Below the pieces are notes generated by a model. It saw only the letters and a list, made by a program, of their open reading frames with translations. It ran no database searches and was not told the origin of the DNA. A stretch of 64,000 nt of DNA from Planktomarina sp. (GTDB taxonomy: Bacteria > Pseudomonadota > Alphaproteobacteria > Rhodobacterales > Rhodobacteraceae): positions 54,124 through 118,123 of the forward strand of contig JAHDCF010000003.1 in assembly GCA_020630015.1 (NCBI GenBank), written 5' to 3'. The position numbers were made by a program, and so were the translations under genes. Positions 54,052-64,000 of the stretch are shown here, one piece after another; within the stretch, counting starts at the first letter, position 1, and each line of letters opens with the position of its first letter.

Positions 54052-54727
54052 TTTACGCCGCAATAGCGGACGTATTGTTGCGATTGGCATTTTGGCAATC
54101 GTTCTAATTCTTTGTGTTGCCGGCGCTTGGTTACTTTTGACCCTGCCGGATGGAAATGCCTTCAATTCCCGGGTGGAAAGGATTTTCATAGAAAACGATG
54201 CATTGACCAGCGGTGGCGAAATTCGCTTGCTTGAAATATTGGCGCAATCTGGAACTGCTTTTTCTGAAACGCTCGCGAGCTATCGAATGGTGATTTTTGT
54301 TTTAATGATTTTCGCTACGGCTTTGTTGATTGCAGCCTTGGTTTTTCTTGTGATGTTAATGCAGATGAACCGCCGCATGGCAAAAATTGAGGCATCCGGC
54401 ATTCAGATTTCATCATTGCTGATAAGCCGTGAAGAAAATCTGGCGATCTTAAACAATATGGAATTCAAGCTAACTGAGGCCGCCATTGAAACGCTTTCTG
54501 TGCTTGCAGAGGCAAGAATGGACGGCGATATGATTTCAGGTGCGGAACTTGAAGGCATGATCGTTGGTAAGCCCGCAGTGGATTGTGATGAAGCAGCAGG
54601 CGCCGTTCGTATCAAACGGTTAAGGGATGCGTTGGGAAACCAAATGGTCAGCCAGTTGTTGGTTAAGAATATCGCCCGAAGGGGATATGTGTTGGCGATT
54701 GATCGTGATGTGATTGAAATGATTTAA
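54029..54727 (+). CDS. membrane protein with C-terminal winged-helix-like domain
   Basis: 232 aa from a GTG at 54029 that overlaps the preceding gene; no ATG gives the first membrane segment. There are two hydrophobic segments (about 16-38 and 85-112), a short charged connector, then a cytoplasmic part. Its end, AAGAVRIKRLRDALGNQMVSQLLVKNIARRGYVL, resembles the last helix and wing of OmpR-type winged helices (RLR-KL... GRGYVL). It may be a membrane-bound DNA-binding regulator with a small periplasmic sensor loop between its membrane segments (inference). It is followed 45 bases later by a Tat-type exported protein gene. Confidence 0.68.
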   Translation: MNISSASDLRRNSGRIVAIGILAIVLILCVAGAWLLLTLPDGNAFNSRVERIFIENDALTSGGEIRLLEILAQSGTAFSETLASYRMVIFVLMIFATALLIAALVFLVMLMQMNRRMAKIEASGIQISSLLISREENLAILNNMEFKLTEAAIETLSVLAEARMDGDMISGAELEGMIVGKPAVDCDEAAGAVRIKRLRDALGNQMVSQLLVKNIARRGYVLAIDRDVIEMI

Positions 54728-54772
54728 TTGCGAATGACTCGCAATTTTTCGATGCATTCCCATATGTAAATT

Positions 54773-55222
54773 ATGAACAGACGTGAATTTACTCGAAGTT
54801 TGGTTGCTGCTGCAACGCTTCCAGCATTACCAGTATCAGCTGCAACATCAGCACAGAGTGTGGCGGCAAGACCCATAGATATCATGTGGGGAGAAGCGAT
54901 TGCGCGTGCGCAAAACAATGGAACCGTTTCTCATCTCGCGAAAACACTGAAGGTACCCACGGCTGTTGCCGAAGCTGTGCAAAAGGATCTTTTGTCACGG
55001 AACATCATTCAGATGGGTGTTTCACCCGGATCAGTTGAGGCAGTAAAACCAGTTTTCGCAAATAATTCTTTTACACAGACAGCGAAAAAAGTTGGTGAGC
55101 GTTTGGTTGATTTAGAAGAAAAACTTGAAACAGTTTTAGAAGATCGAAGCGTTCCTGAGATTCAGCCTATGTCACACGGTTCTGCCGAAGAAAGTTCGGA
55201 TGATCCCAAAGTCGATTGTTGA
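54773..55222 (+). CDS. Tat-signal exported protein with helix-turn-helix-like segment, unknown function
   Basis: 149 aa. The N-terminus MNRREFTRSLVAAATLPALPVSAAT has a twin-Arg with the RREF pattern and a cleavable hydrophobic part, so export by Tat is likely. The mature part contains VSHLAKTLKVPTAVAEAVQKDLLSRNIIQMG, which reads like a MarR/winged-helix DNA-binding segment, surprising in an exported protein. A coiled acidic tail (DLEEKLETVLEDR) follows. No family is recognised. Its last 56 bases overlap the convergent kynureninase gene. Confidence 0.68.
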   Translation: MNRREFTRSLVAAATLPALPVSAATSAQSVAARPIDIMWGEAIARAQNNGTVSHLAKTLKVPTAVAEAVQKDLLSRNIIQMGVSPGSVEAVKPVFANNSFTQTAKKVGERLVDLEEKLETVLEDRSVPEIQPMSHGSAEESSDDPKVDC

Positions 55223-56354
55223 TTACATCATCAATAGTATCGACTGCTTTCTTAACATCCGTTTCGTCAATATACAGCGGTGTAAAACCAAACCTCATCA
55301 CATTCGGCGCCCGAAAGTCACCGATCACCCCGCGTGCAATGATCGCCTGCATCGCGGCATATCCATTTTCAAATCCAAAAGAAACTTGACTACCGCGTTC
55401 GTGATTATTTCTTGGGCTAATGAGTTCAAGGGAAGGGCAACGTGCTTCGACACCTTCAATAAAAATTCGAGAAAGCTTAAGAGACATATCTCGTAATTCT
55501 TGCATATCCACATCGGACCAAAGGTCCAACGCCTTTTCCAAGGCAGCAAGTTGGATCACCGGCGGTGTGCCCACGCGCATTCTTTCTATCGCTTCACCAG
55601 GACGGTAGGACAATTCAAAAGCAAAAGGTGAATGATGCCCAAGCCAACCTGACAAAGCCGGTTGAATTTGTTCAATCAAATCAGGTCTCACGTAAATAAA
55701 TGCCGGTGCTCCTGGACCCCCGTTCAGGTATTTATATGTGCAACCAATTGCAAATTCACAATTCGACCCTTCTAAGTTTACCTCCAACGCGCCAGCACTG
55801 TGCGCCAAGTCCCAAATCATAACGCACCCTTCTGAATGCGCTTTTTCCGTTATGGACTGCACATCATGTCGGCGCCCGGTGCGATAATCAACCTCAGTGA
55901 GCATGACTGCCGCAACATCAGCATTTATCGAATTTGCAACGTCTTCCGGCGGAACCGTTCGCAATTCATACCCAGCACTTTTTAATCTGATGAGCCCTTC
56001 GGCCATATAAAGATCAGAAGGAAAATTTCCATTATCGGATAGAATAACCTTTCGGTCAGATCGCAAAGACAACGCAGCATCCAATGCTTGGAACACCTTT
56101 ATTGAAAGCGTATCCCCCATAATAATAGATCCATCGGGGGCGCCCAAAAGCTTTGCAATCTTGTTCCCAACGCGTTTGGGTTGATCCATCCACGCACATT
56201 CATTCCAGCCTTTGATCAAATGGGTCGCCCATTCGTTTTCAATCATGGAGTTGACGGCCAAAGGAACATCTTTCGGCATAGGACCAAGAGAGTTTCCATC
56301 AAGATAAATCACACCTTCCGGGAGATGAAATTTCTCCTTCCTCAGCAAATCCAT
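55167..56354 (-). CDS. kynU: kynureninase
   Basis: 395 aa PLP enzyme that splits kynurenine to anthranilate and alanine. The start [27 protein letters not shown] is typical; PLP Lys208 is in CTYKYLNGGPGAPAF, with the VMLTEVDYRTGRRHD and WDLAHSAGALEV Asp and RVGTPPVIQLAALEKALD motifs. No tryptophan dioxygenase or formamidase is nearby. The ATG at 56354 shares a base with the stop of the dehydratase gene (TAATG), so the two are coupled. The 3' end overlaps the convergent Tat-protein gene by 56 bases. Confidence 0.92.
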   Translation of the reverse strand: MDLLRKEKFHLPEGVIYLDGNSLGPMPKDVPLAVNSMIENEWATHLIKGWNECAWMDQPKRVGNKIAKLLGAPDGSIIMGDTLSIKVFQALDAALSLRSDRKVILSDNGNFPSDLYMAEGLIRLKSAGYELRTVPPEDVANSINADVAAVMLTEVDYRTGRRHDVQSITEKAHSEGCVMIWDLAHSAGALEVNLEGSNCEFAIGCTYKYLNGGPGAPAFIYVRPDLIEQIQPALSGWLGHHSPFAFELSYRPGEAIERMRVGTPPVIQLAALEKALDLWSDVDMQELRDMSLKLSRIFIEGVEARCPSLELISPRNNHERGSQVSFGFENGYAAMQAIIARGVIGDFRAPNVMRFGFTPLYIDETDVKKAVDTIDDVINNRLWDHPNFLRQNRVT

Positions 56355-58156
56355 TAATGGCTGTCCCTTGGTTTGAACCTGCGTGCGATATCGTGATAAT
56401 TTGGCGCGTCTTTCAAGGTCATTCCCTCGTCCAAGCGACCTACCTTTTCGCGGAAAAATTGCTGCCACGGTGATTGGCTTTCTGGATATGCATAACCACC
56501 TGCGGCCTCTAAGTCAGCAGCACGCGATGCAAGTTCATCAAGAGAAACGAGGATATCAGCAGTGCATTTTCCCAAATCAATTCGCACCATGTCGCCAGTT
56601 TTAAGCAATGCAAGGCCACCGCCATCAGCAGCTTCAGGTGATGCATTCAAAATTGATGGCGATCCCGAAGTACCAGATTGCCGTCCATCACCAATACACG
56701 GCAAGGCCTTCACGCCCCGCTTCAAAAGGTACGATGGTGCCCGCATATTTACCACTTCCGCACCACCGGGATATCCTTTTGGACCAGCCCCACGCATAAA
56801 CAAAATGCAGTTTTCATCGATGTTCTCCGAAGGATCATCAATTCGATCATGATAATCTTCTGGACCGTCAAAAACGATCGCGCGTCCTTCAAATGCGTTT
56901 GGATCATCTGGGTTTGAAAGATACCGTTCTTGAAATTCTTCAGAAATAACCGACGTTTTCATGATCGCACTTTCAAACAAATTTCCTGACAAATTGATGA
57001 AACCCGCATGTGCAACCATAGGATCAGAAACTGGTTTTATTACTTCTTGATTCAAGGACCTCGTTTCACGGCAATTTTCACCCATGGTTTTACCGTTCAC
57101 TGTCAAAGCGTCAGGATTTGGCAAAAGACCTTCGCTCAAAAGCTCACCCACCACGGCGGGAACACCTCCTGCTTGCTGATAGTCCTCTCCAAGATAGGTG
57201 CCGGCAGGTTGAAGATTAACGAGCAGCGGAATTTCATGTCCAATTTTTTGCCAGTCGTCATTATTTAAAGGAACACCAAGATGACGTGCGATCCCATTCA
57301 AATGAATGGGTGCATTGGTGGAACCCCCTATCGCTGAATTAATGACAATCGCATTTTCAAACGCTTCTCTTGTCATGATATCGCTGGGACGCAGGTCTTC
57401 CCAAACCATATCAACGATGCGTTTTCCAGTTTCGTAGGAAATCTGACCACGCTCTCGGTACGGAGCGGGAATTGCCGCGGATCCTGGCAATTGCATCCCC
57501 AGCGCCTCAGCCAAGGAGTTCATGGTTGTCGCGGTTCCCATCGTATTACAATATCCAACCGATGGGGCAGAAGCAGCGGCAATTTCCATGAATTCTTCGC
57601 TGTCGATTTTACCTTCAGCTAACAATTCACGCGCCTTCCAGATGACGGTCCCGGATCCTGCGCGTTCGCCATTCCACCACCCATTCAACATGGGACCAAC
57701 CGAAAGGGCAATTGCAGGTATATTCACGGTTGCAGCGGCCATCAAAAGTGCCGGTGTGGTTTTGTCACAACCAATATTTAGAACAACACCATCAAGTGGA
57801 TACCCGAAAAGTGTTTCAACAAGTGACAGATAGGCAAGATTTCGATCCAAAAGGGCCGTTGGCCGTTTACCAGTTTCTTGAATTGGATGAACAGGAACCT
57901 CGATACACGTACCACCCGCAGAAATGATCCCGTCGCGAACCCGTTTGGACAGTTCCAAATGATGGCGATTGCAAGGCGAAAGATCGCTTCCCGTTTGGGC
58001 AATGCCAATGATCGGTTTTCCCGATTGCAGCTCTTCTCGGGTCAGGCCGTAATTCAAATAACGTTCAAGATACAACGCCGTCATTTCCGGGTCGTCTGGA
58101 TTCATAAACCACTGACGTGACCGCAGATCTTCAATTTTAATTTTCTTGTCTGCCAT
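56354..58156 (-). CDS. IlvD/Edd-family sugar-acid dehydratase
   Basis: 600 aa. The family dehydrates dihydroxy acids with an Fe-S cluster and Mg. Cluster Cys are in [17 protein letters not shown] and [14 protein letters not shown]; the carbamylated-Lys region (GCDKT) and [32 protein letters not shown] are intact. The N-terminus [26 protein letters not shown] is that of the pentonate (L-arabonate/D-xylonate) type rather than IlvD. It would act in sugar-acid breakdown; no sugar-specific partner lies nearby. It runs directly into kynU. Confidence 0.87.
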   Translation of the reverse strand: MADKKIKIEDLRSRQWFMNPDDPEMTALYLERYLNYGLTREELQSGKPIIGIAQTGSDLSPCNRHHLELSKRVRDGIISAGGTCIEVPVHPIQETGKRPTALLDRNLAYLSLVETLFGYPLDGVVLNIGCDKTTPALLMAAATVNIPAIALSVGPMLNGWWNGERAGSGTVIWKARELLAEGKIDSEEFMEIAAASAPSVGYCNTMGTATTMNSLAEALGMQLPGSAAIPAPYRERGQISYETGKRIVDMVWEDLRPSDIMTREAFENAIVINSAIGGSTNAPIHLNGIARHLGVPLNNDDWQKIGHEIPLLVNLQPAGTYLGEDYQQAGGVPAVVGELLSEGLLPNPDALTVNGKTMGENCRETRSLNQEVIKPVSDPMVAHAGFINLSGNLFESAIMKTSVISEEFQERYLSNPDDPNAFEGRAIVFDGPEDYHDRIDDPSENIDENCILFMRGAGPKGYPGGAEVVNMRAPSYLLKRGVKALPCIGDGRQSGTSGSPSILNASPEAADGGGLALLKTGDMVRIDLGKCTADILVSLDELASRAADLEAAGGYAYPESQSPWQQFFREKVGRLDEGMTLKDAPNYHDIARRFKPRDSH

Positions 58157-58184
58157 TCAAATAACCCGATGATTTAGGATGAAT

Positions 58185-60623
<2,439 letters not shown>

Positions 60624-60687
60624 TCACAATTTATAGCGGTTTCCAGCGATGATGTCACGCTTTTGGCACAATATATTGGTGCGTTCG

Positions 60688-61581
60688 TCAGCTATTTTCT
60701 TTAATTTGCGAAAGGCGACTTTTTGTCGAATTCAAATACCCAATTGAAGTGCTTCTCAGGTGATTTTTCGTCAACATATTTAGATCCGGCAGACGATGAA
60801 ATGGTACGCTGGGAAACGTATGATGTTCGGCATGATACGGCATATTCCACGCAAAAAACCGCATGACTTTGTGGGTGTAGATTGTTCTAGAATTTACAAA
60901 CATATCGCTTACGTGGGGGCATCCCCCATGTTCGGATAAAAGATAAAGCCGCAAAAAGGGCTGACCAAGCATCGCAGGAAATATCCAAACCCAAAGCAAA
61001 AATTCGGACATCACCAAAGAAGAAAGAGCAATGATCAATATCGCCAGCAATATACGAGATTCAAGTTTGACGCGTGATCTTGCAGTCCTTGGAATGTAAT
61101 CGACGAAGGCATTTCCCTTTGCGTTCATGATCAACTGCCTGATCATTGAAATCCAATATGTGAATCCAGCAATGTACAGCACAAGATCCAACGCATTTTC
61201 TGGTTTGGGGGTAAGAAGCTCCGGGTCTTTTTCAGGAATATTTGTCCATCGGTGGTGTGCTAAATGAAAGTACCGAAACCATTCAAAAGGAAGAAGCAAG
61301 ATAAGCCCACAAAATCGACCGATCCATTCATTTAACCATGGTGTTTCAAAAGGTGTCTTATGCGTGCACTCATGTTCCAATGTGAACAGAAAAACCAAAG
61401 CAAACCCATGTGTTATCAATATCAAAGGCCAAAGAAACCAACCTTGAATTATCCAAATCGATCCCAAAAACAGAAAGCCAAAGTGGCCAATCAAATGAAT
61501 CAAACCTTTCCAGTTTGATTTCCGAGTTAGCTCTATTTTTTGTTCCGGAGGGAGATTGGCAAGAAAATCTGAGTGTTCCAT
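60688..61581 (-). CDS. membrane fatty acid desaturase
   Basis: 297 aa. The three His boxes of the acyl desaturase/hydroxylase fold are present: HECTH (70-74), HLAHH (106-110) and a C-terminal HAEHH, with four or more membrane segments and a YLLSEHGGCP stretch. It introduces a double bond or hydroxyl into an acyl or carotenoid-like chain; regiospecificity is unknown. It is in line with, and 6 bases after, the LysE gene. The 85 bases after it, before gyrB, hold no clear terminator. Confidence 0.88.
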   Translation of the reverse strand: MEHSDFLANLPPEQKIELTRKSNWKGLIHLIGHFGFLFLGSIWIIQGWFLWPLILITHGFALVFLFTLEHECTHKTPFETPWLNEWIGRFCGLILLLPFEWFRYFHLAHHRWTNIPEKDPELLTPKPENALDLVLYIAGFTYWISMIRQLIMNAKGNAFVDYIPRTARSRVKLESRILLAILIIALSSLVMSEFLLWVWIFPAMLGQPFLRLYLLSEHGGCPHVSDMFVNSRTIYTHKVMRFFAWNMPYHAEHHTFPSVPFHRLPDLNMLTKNHLRSTSIGYLNSTKSRLSQIKENS

Positions 61582-61587
61582 GTGGGA

Positions 61588-62208
61588 TCAGGTAAACGGA
61601 ATAACCATTCCAGCCAATACAAGCAAAGCACCCGCGACGATGTTGGTGCGGCGAACGGCAATCGGCGATTTCAAGAATTTACGAATTTGTTCAACGAACA
61701 GTGCCAAAATCAAGTTTCCCATCAAAGGCACCAAAAAGCTAAGTAAACAAATCAGAAAAATATCAATCCACCCGATGGATGGAAGTTCGAAGAAAGATGG
61801 CAAAAACGCGATGTAGAACAAACTCGCCTTAGGGTTTGCTGTCACAGCAACGAAACCGGCTGTGAAGCCTGCGATTTTTCCCGGTTTTGTTAAGGCACTA
61901 TCGGCAGTTAAAATTTTGTCTGCGTAACGGATCACCGCCAATCCCATGAAAATCAATATTCCACCTGCCGCCCAACGGAGAATAATCAAAAAATCTACAT
62001 TGGTGGCGATTACAGCATTTAGTCCCAAAAACACCACCAACGGCCAAAGAACATCACCCAAAGCGACCCCTAACGCCAAAGGCCACGCAGCTTGAAATCC
62101 ACCCGACATCGATCTTGCGATCATCGCAAGCCACACCGGGCCGGGTGTCAAAAACAAGATGAGGAGCGCGCCTGCATAAAGTGAAAGCTGGGGCAGTGTG
62201 ACACTCAT
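61588..62208 (-). CDS. LysE/RhtB-family exporter, copy 3
   Basis: 206 aa from the ATG at 62208, which has a GAGGG site six bases ahead; the Met four codons upstream has none. Six membrane segments; signature LLILFLTPGPVWLAMIARSMSGGF and GFVAVTANPKASLFYIAFLPSFF. It is an inner-membrane exporter of an amino acid or similar solute. The desaturase gene follows it. Only 40 bases separate it from the divergent S41 peptidase gene, so their promoters overlap. Confidence 0.86.
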   Translation of the reverse strand: MSVTLPQLSLYAGALLILFLTPGPVWLAMIARSMSGGFQAAWPLALGVALGDVLWPLVVFLGLNAVIATNVDFLIILRWAAGGILIFMGLAVIRYADKILTADSALTKPGKIAGFTAGFVAVTANPKASLFYIAFLPSFFELPSIGWIDIFLICLLSFLVPLMGNLILALFVEQIRKFLKSPIAVRRTNIVAGALLVLAGMVIPFT

Positions 62209-62248
62209 TGGTTCCCTCATTCAAAAAACCGTGTCATCATGCCTTCAA

Positions 62249-63559
62249 ATGGCCCAAACAAAAAGCCCAATTTGGAAGCGCGTGGCAATCGCTTTTTCTG
62301 CGATTGCAGGCGTGCTTGTGGCTGCTTTGGCAGTATTTTGGATCTGGGCCATGCCAGGCAAACATTTGCGCGGTCTTTGGCAGACCGAAGGCTATGGTTA
62401 TGTCATCGAGATCGGGCCTTTTGTTTCAAGATTGATTGATCACACCAAAGCCGGATGTGTTGAAAACATGGCGTTCCCGTCAAATCTGTTTCTTTTGGAA
62501 TGGGCCGAGGGTGTATCCATGGATGTCGAGGGTGGGAAATTGATACTCGACACAGGTGGCATTCACCCATGGACAGCCAACCGAATAAATCAGAAACCCG
62601 CAGGCTGTGATATCCAAAAAGATCCAAACGATCCGGTATGGAATTTTGAGGTATTCTGGGCCAACTTTGACGAACACTATCCGTTTTTTGATATGTACGG
62701 TGTGGATTGGGATGCCCGCCGAACTGAGGGGTTAAATACCTTGGCCGAAGGCGCCGACTTAATAAACGTGCTGAAAAAATCGCTTAGAGGCATCAACGAC
62801 GGGCACGTTGGAATGATTTTTCCAGACGGATGGTTCAGCCCAAAAGATATAAGCAACCAGCCCGGATCGCGGGAAGCGTTTCGGTCAGCCTTCATCGATT
62901 TTGACAGCCTGACTTCTGAACCCAACACGGGGCTAATGTATAAAAAAATTAAAGACGACACTGCACTGATCTATATGGCCCATATGGGATTGGACGTGCC
63001 AGGTGGACGCCGTTCTGACGAATTTGCCTATGCGGCCATGGGCAATGTTCTAAATGCGTTGGGCGACGTTCAAAACATCATTATTGATGTCCGATTTAAC
63101 CCGGGCGGCAGCGACGAAGTGTCAATGTCGTACGCGAGGTACTTTACCCACCAACGGCGAATGATTTTCTCCAAAGTGACCCAGCTTGAAAATGACTTTT
63201 CAGAACCCTTCGAAGCATTTGTCGAACCGGCAGAACAACTAAGTGATGCAAAAGTCGTTTTTTTGACCGGTCAACACACCGGCAGTGCCGCCGAAATCAT
63301 GACCTTTGCAATGCGCGGCTTGCCAAATGTAACTGTGTTGGGGGGCGCCACCGCTGGGGCGCTGTCAGATTCATTGGGCCGGAAGCTGCCAAATGGCATT
63401 GATTTTGGCCTTTCCCATCAGATTTACCGTGCGCCAGACGGTGCAGAATACGAAGGCCACGGCATTCCACCAGATATCGACATGCCGCTGACAAAGGAAA
63501 TGCTGTACAGCGCTTCGGACGAACACATGAAAGCCGCGCTTAAGCTGTTGTCTCAATAA
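62249..63559 (+). CDS. S41-family serine peptidase, membrane-anchored
   Basis: 436 aa from the ATG at 62249; its ribosome site is weak and an upstream in-frame GTG at 62231 is possible. One N-terminal membrane anchor (about 10-34), then a tricorn-core-like region and the S41 catalytic domain with the candidate nucleophile Ser346 in FLTGQHTGSAAEIMTFAMRGLP and IIIDVRFNPGGSDE. There is no PDZ domain, so it is not a CtpA-type enzyme. It would degrade peptides on the periplasmic face. It overlaps the recF 3' end by 20 bases. Confidence 0.85.
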   Translation: MAQTKSPIWKRVAIAFSAIAGVLVAALAVFWIWAMPGKHLRGLWQTEGYGYVIEIGPFVSRLIDHTKAGCVENMAFPSNLFLLEWAEGVSMDVEGGKLILDTGGIHPWTANRINQKPAGCDIQKDPNDPVWNFEVFWANFDEHYPFFDMYGVDWDARRTEGLNTLAEGADLINVLKKSLRGINDGHVGMIFPDGWFSPKDISNQPGSREAFRSAFIDFDSLTSEPNTGLMYKKIKDDTALIYMAHMGLDVPGGRRSDEFAYAAMGNVLNALGDVQNIIIDVRFNPGGSDEVSMSYARYFTHQRRMIFSKVTQLENDFSEPFEAFVEPAEQLSDAKVVFLTGQHTGSAAEIMTFAMRGLPNVTVLGGATAGALSDSLGRKLPNGIDFGLSHQIYRAPDGAEYEGHGIPPDIDMPLTKEMLYSASDEHMKAALKLLSQ

Positions 63560-64000
63560 GCTCAGACCCCGACTGACTTTCGACAACTTCAAAGCTGCGC
63601 GCACGCGCACCCAATTCTGCGAACAATTCAGGGCCGGTGCCCGTCATCCACGCTTGCACACCCAATGCACAGATTTCATCGTAAAGTGCGGCACGGCGAT
63701 TGGCATCAAGGTGCGCTGCAACTTCATCAAGCAAAACAAGCGGGGGTGCCCCGGTCAGATTGCGCAGCGCACGACCATTGGCCAAAATCAGGGAAATCAA
63801 CAGGGCTTTTTGTTCGCCGGTTGAGCTGTCTTTTGCCGGCACGCCTTTAGCTGAAAAGACACCGAATAGATCGTCGCGATGTGGCCCCAACAAGGTGCGG
63901 CCTGCCCGCACATCGGCGGGCCGGCCTTGTGCAAAGGCGTCTTGTAAATCTTCAGCATCTGAAAACACCAGATCCTCAGCATGTTGCAATGTAAGGTCAG
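63540..64000 (-). CDS. recF: DNA replication/repair protein RecF (C-terminal part, cut by the window edge)
   Basis: About 153 C-terminal codons are visible; the reading frame stays open to base 64000 and the N-terminal Walker A half lies outside. The visible motifs are RTLLGPHRDDL, the ABC signature SSTGEQKALLISLILA and Walker B PLVLLDEVAAHLD, followed by the D-loop and a His-switch-type segment. RecF helps load RecA at stalled forks. In many bacteria it sits between dnaN and gyrB near the origin; here its 3' neighbour is the convergent S41 peptidase. Confidence 0.93.
   Translation of the reverse strand, partial: DLTLQHAEDLVFSDAEDLQDAFAQGRPADVRAGRTLLGPHRDDLFGVFSAKGVPAKDSSTGEQKALLISLILANGRALRNLTGAPPLVLLDEVAAHLDANRRAALYDEICALGVQAWMTGTGPELFAELGARARSFEVVESQSGSELIETTA

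Noticed and set aside
60666..60684. TGGCAC-like stretch near gyrB, considered as a sigma-54 promoter
   Set aside because: The -12 element does not match TTGCA and the spacing is off; it also points toward no suitable gene.

Overview
The window looks like chromosomal DNA of a marine alphaproteobacterium, most probably a Roseobacter-group member of the Rhodobacteraceae with a moderate-GC genome (an Amylibacter- or Planktomarina-like lineage is a guess). Grounds: a CcrM-type methyltransferase, a CenR-like response regulator, DUF2125/DUF4170/DUF3576 proteins, the leuS-lptE-holA order, an alphaproteobacterial Trm112-like protein, and tandem dimethylglycine-dehydrogenase-type flavoproteins. I see no tRNA, rRNA, CRISPR array, insertion sequence or prophage. 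Coding density is very high and no gene-free stretch exceeds about 230 bases. Almost everything is intact; only recF is cut, by the right edge.

Left part (1-13 kb). After an RluA-type pseudouridine synthase lies a minus-strand methyl-group catabolic island (about 0.8-9.9 kb): two FAD/GcvT demethylating dehydrogenases, a homocysteine S-methyltransferase, two LysE-type exporters, a small membrane protein, a PNPOx-fold protein, a GFA-family protein and an XRE-cupin regulator. Genes in it overlap by 1-4 bases. In front of the regulator stand two identically built palindromes (9-bp arms, 9-nt spacer). The likely role is stepwise demethylation of glycine betaine or a related compound to glycine, with formaldehyde or methylene-folate as by-product. 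Then come a free-methionine-sulfoxide reductase, a STAS/anti-sigma kinase pair, a gamma-glutamyltransferase-like enzyme and hspQ.

Middle part (13-48 kb). Cell-envelope and housekeeping genes: an SLT lipoprotein, lolA, ftsK, a DapC-like aminotransferase, a 2OG-Fe(II) oxygenase, L,D-transpeptidase-like proteins, a UbiH-type hydroxylase, a xthA-cnoX-LON-Trm112 run, cenR, ribA, a PLP-binding protein, an acidic porin, leuS-lptE-holA, an MscS channel, and a plus-strand run DUF2125-pmbA-cysQ-DUF4170-kdtA-lpxK. leuS differs clearly from its neighbours in base composition except at both ends, which suggests recombination.

Right part (48-64 kb). A dsbA/dciA-like pair diverges from mutY-alkB; ccrM and rnhB follow with a cluster of GANTC sites in front of ccrM. 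At 53.2-55.2 kb four small exported or membrane proteins of unknown function surround a nested palindrome. One has two membrane segments plus a winged-helix-like tail, and another combines a Tat-like signal with a helix-turn-helix-like segment. This is the best candidate for an undescribed system. Kynureninase, an IlvD/Edd dehydratase, gyrB, a desaturase, another LysE protein, an S41 peptidase and the 3' part of recF complete the window. The recF and gyrB positions suggest the replication origin region may lie just beyond the right edge.
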